Part shown: one piece after another, positions 5,902 through 7,357 of the stretch
How the letters are laid out: each line of letters starts with the position of its first letter
Numbering within the stretch: the stretch's first letter is position 1
From: an uncultured Oscillospiraceae bacterium
GTDB taxonomy: Bacteria; Bacillota; Clostridia; Oscillospirales; Oscillospiraceae
Reading direction: 5' to 3'
Length of the DNA stretch: 7,357 nucleotides
Assembly (NCBI GenBank): GCA_934546725.1
Contig: CAKTED010000071.1
Span: forward strand, 1 to 7,357
The notes under the pieces: model-generated
What the model was told of the DNA's origin: nothing
The model's database searches: none
Seen by the model: the letters and a program-made list of their open reading frames with translations, nothing else
Translations under genes and position numbers: made by a program

Positions 5902-5916
5902 GCCGCCGGGCGCGGC
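5902..5916 (-). other. GC-rich hairpin in the pyrophosphokinase leader
   Basis: GCCGC-cgggc-GCGGC forms a 5-bp stem, and the overlapping GCGGCGCCGC (5897-5906) is a perfect 10-bp palindrome. Together they make a GC island (about 5891-5925) inside an otherwise AT-rich gap. It lies in the ~100-nt 5' leader of the minus-strand transcript. No T-tract follows it, so it is not a terminator. A regulatory role is possible but unproven. Confidence 0.35.
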
Positions 5917-5944
5917 ATCCCAGGATAAAAAACTGTCTATAATA

Positions 5945-5973
5945 AGAATAAAATACATGTTCACCTTTGTCAA
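5945..5973 (-). promoter_or_regulatory. Promoter of the pyrophosphokinase gene
   Basis: On the minus strand a perfect -35 TTGACA (5973-5968) is separated by 17 bases from TATTCT (5950-5945). Transcription would begin near 5938 and give a leader of about 100 nt to the ATG at 5838. Confidence 0.7.
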
Positions 5974-6004
5974 TTATTATGGCGGATATTTTTGGCGCTC
6001 CTTA

Positions 6005-6033
6005 TTGCGAATGTTTGTGTAAAATGATATACT
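6005..6033 (+). promoter_or_regulatory. Promoter of the aminotransferase gene
   Basis: TTGCGA (6005-6010) and TATACT (6028-6033) are 17 bases apart. This promoter is back-to-back with the minus-strand promoter at 5945-5973; their -35 boxes are about 31 bases apart. The predicted start near 6040 falls within or next to the hairpin at 6036-6058. Confidence 0.65.
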
Positions 6034-6035
6034 TA

Positions 6036-6058
6036 GCGTGTCGATAAAGTCGGCACGC
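6036..6058 (+). promoter_or_regulatory. Stem-loop at the 5' end of the aminotransferase leader
   Basis: GCGTGTCGA (6036-6044) pairs over all nine positions, one of them G-U, with TCGGCACGC (6050-6058) around the loop TAAAG. The position fits a 5'-terminal mRNA stabiliser or an operator just downstream of the -10 box. The leader (~88 nt) is too short for a T-box, and no T-box motif was seen. Confidence 0.45.
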
Positions 6059-6127
6059 TCTCAAAGAAATGCGAGCATAAGGCCTCTTTTTTACGAATGA
6101 TTTTTTACCCGAAAGGAACTGATCATA

Positions 6128-7192
6128 ATGGCAAAATATCCCGTTACGAGAACCGCGGCGCCGAAGGAGAAGCCGGATGAGACGAAGCTCGGCTTCGGCA
6201 AGGTTTTTACGGACCACATGTTCATCATGAACTATACCGAGGGCCAGGGCTGGCACGACGGGCGCATCGTCCCCTACGGCCCGTTTGAGCTCGACCCCTC
6301 CTGCATGGTCTTCCACTATGCGCAGGAAATATTCGAGGGTATGAAGGCCTACCGCACGGCGGACGGCAGCGTTCAGCTTTTCCGCCCCATCGAGAACGCC
6401 CGCAGGATCAATAATTCCGCTGAGAGAATGTGCATCCCGAAGATCCCTGAGGAGGATTTTGTGGACGCCGTCAGGGAGCTTGTCAAGGTCGACGAGGACT
6501 GGGTCCCCCACGCGCCCGGAACGAGCCTCTATATCCGCCCGTTCATCATCGCGTCCGACGCCGCGCTCGGCGTTCACGCATCCAAAACCTACATTTTCTG
6601 CATCATATGCAGCCCCAGCGGCAGCTACTACGCCGCGGGCATCAACCCCGTCAAAATCTACGTTGAAAACGACGATGTGCGCGCCGTTCGCGGCGGCACC
6701 GGCTTCACGAAGTGCGGCGGAAACTACGCGGCCTCCATCCGCGCCGGTGAGCGCGCCGAGGAGGTCGGCTTCGCGCAGGTCCTGTGGCTGGACGGCGTTG
6801 AGCGCAAGTATATCGAAGAGGTCGGCTCCATGAACGTCATGTTCAAGATAGACGGCAAGGTCGTCACCCCCGCGCTGGACGGCTCCGTCCTGCCCGGCAT
6901 CACGAGAAAGTCCTGCATCGAGCTCATCCGCTCCTGGGGCATCGAGGTCGAGGAGCGCCTGCTCTCCGCCGAGGAGCTCTTTGCCGCGGCCGAAAGCGGC
7001 AGACTTGAGGAGGCCTGGGGCACCGGCACCGCCGCCGTCGTTTCCCCCATCGGCGAGATGAAGTGGAACGACCGCGACGTTATCGTAAACGGCGGCAAAA
7101 TCGGCGAGATCACCCAGCGCCTTTATGACGAGCTCACCGGCATCCAGTGGGGCCGCCTTCCCGACGAAAGAGGCTGGATCACGAAGGTCTGA
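6128..7192 (+). CDS. ilvE: Branched-chain amino acid aminotransferase
   Basis: A PLP-dependent class IV (fold type IV) aminotransferase that interconverts leucine, isoleucine and valine with their 2-oxo acids using 2-oxoglutarate/glutamate; cytoplasmic. The 354 residues fit the eukaryote-like/BCAT2-type bacterial subfamily (about 340-360). Visible motifs: the N-terminal LGFGKVFTDHMF and HDGRIVPYGPFELDP; the substrate-loop region VFHYAQEIFEGMKAYR (61-76); NNSAERM (95-101); RPFI (137-140); the PLP Schiff-base lysine K195 in GGTGFTKCGGNYAAS; the pyridine-nitrogen glutamate at 230/231 in YIEEVGSMN; LPGITRKS (255-262); and GTGTAAVVSPIGE (298-310), the phosphate-binding turn. Nothing essential is missing. 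The start is well supported by AAAGGA (6112-6117), 10 bases upstream, the same spacing as acsB. No other ilv/leu gene is adjacent, so it is monocistronic, and the sequence does not say whether it serves synthesis or breakdown. Other class IV members (D-amino acid aminotransferase, ADC lyase) are shorter and lack these motifs. Confidence 0.95.
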   Translation: MAKYPVTRTAAPKEKPDETKLGFGKVFTDHMFIMNYTEGQGWHDGRIVPYGPFELDPSCMVFHYAQEIFEGMKAYRTADGSVQLFRPIENARRINNSAERMCIPKIPEEDFVDAVRELVKVDEDWVPHAPGTSLYIRPFIIASDAALGVHASKTYIFCIICSPSGSYYAAGINPVKIYVENDDVRAVRGGTGFTKCGGNYAASIRAGERAEEVGFAQVLWLDGVERKYIEEVGSMNVMFKIDGKVVTPALDGSVLPGITRKSCIELIRSWGIEVEERLLSAEELFAAAESGRLEEAWGTGTAAVVSPIGEMKWNDRDVIVNGGKIGEITQRLYDELTGIQWGRLPDERGWITKV

Positions 7193-7243
7193 GCCGGTTT
7201 GGGCAAGTGCGTGCGGGTAATGCCGCCCGTGTTGTGAATAATG

Positions 7244-7285
7244 CGCGCCCCCGTGTCCTTTGGAGGATACGGGGGCGCGTTTTTT
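7244..7285 (+). terminator. Rho-independent terminator of the aminotransferase gene
   Basis: A 16-bp stem, CGCGCCCCCGTGTCCT (7244-7259) and AGGATACGGGGGCGCG (7264-7279), with one G-U pair and loop TTGG, is followed by six T (7280-7285). It lies 51 bases after the stop. Confidence 0.95.
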
Positions 7286-7302
7286 GCTTTTTGTCGGGCA
7301 TT

Positions 7303-7357
7303 GGGGGGTGGTGGGTTGTGTGTGGGGAACGCGGAGACGCGGGTTGTGTGTGCGGGG
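7303..7357. repeat. GT-rich sequence with a 28-base direct repeat, cut by window end
   Basis: GGGTTGTGTGTG occurs at 7313-7324 and again at 7341-7352, each followed by a G run. Between them GGGGAACGCGGAGAC (7324-7338) resembles the GGGGACGCGGAGAC that precedes the repeat elements at 4207-4220. The stretch may be the outer edge of another repeat cluster. At least four runs of three or more G make quadruplex formation conceivable. Confidence 0.4.

Noticed and set aside
6034..6127. T-box or other amino-acid-sensing riboswitch before the aminotransferase gene
   Set aside because: The leader is only about 88 nt. I see no T-box sequence, no specifier-loop layout and no terminator/antiterminator pair; the T-rich tracts at 6087-6092 and 6101-6106 lack a stable stem before them.

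Overview
The window looks like a chromosomal stretch from a GC-rich anaerobic Firmicute, probably of the class Clostridia. The evidence is strong purine-rich Shine-Dalgarno sites, sigma-A-like promoters in AT-rich gaps, classic hairpin-plus-T-tract terminators, a copper-amine-oxidase-like 'stalk' domain in an exported protein, and a bacterial acetyl-CoA synthase. The genus cannot be settled from the sequence. Coding regions are GC-rich with strong use of C-ending codons, which is why long antisense shadow frames appear.

Four genes are supported, each apparently its own transcription unit. (1) acsB (545-2683, +) encodes the acetyl-CoA synthase subunit of the CO dehydrogenase/acetyl-CoA synthase complex, with every A-cluster ligand present. 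It has its own promoter and a very strong terminator, and no other Wood-Ljungdahl gene lies in the window. (2) A secreted or surface-anchored protein of unknown function (3214-3984, +) has a signal peptide and an N-terminal stalk domain. (3) A divergent ribose-phosphate pyrophosphokinase (4702-5838, -) has a terminator at 4645-4677. (4) A branched-chain amino acid aminotransferase (6128-7192, +) is divergent from the pyrophosphokinase across a 289-base AT-rich gap holding back-to-back promoters, and it ends in a 16-bp terminator. The genes cover C1/acetyl-CoA metabolism, nucleotide precursor supply and amino acid metabolism. They do not form one pathway or operon.

The unusual content is a family of intergenic repeats filling three gaps: about 179-300, 2765-3127 and 4012-4610. 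A full element is about 110-122 bp and is bounded by inverted repeats GTCATTCAGAGG / CCTCTGAATGAC. Just inside the ends are short hairpins whose sequence differs between copies while pairing is kept. A conserved asymmetric flank lies outside one end. In the third gap the element plus flank is tandemly arrayed with a 186-bp period; two units are identical over 185 bases and a third is diverged. The other loci hold inverted, truncated and chimeric copies. This looks like a non-autonomous mobile or structured repeat (MITE-like or REP-like). No transposase is present, and whether the family has been described cannot be decided here. Bases 1-178 are GC-rich, hairpin-rich and unassigned. The last ~70 bases are GT-rich with a 28-base repeat cut by the window end.
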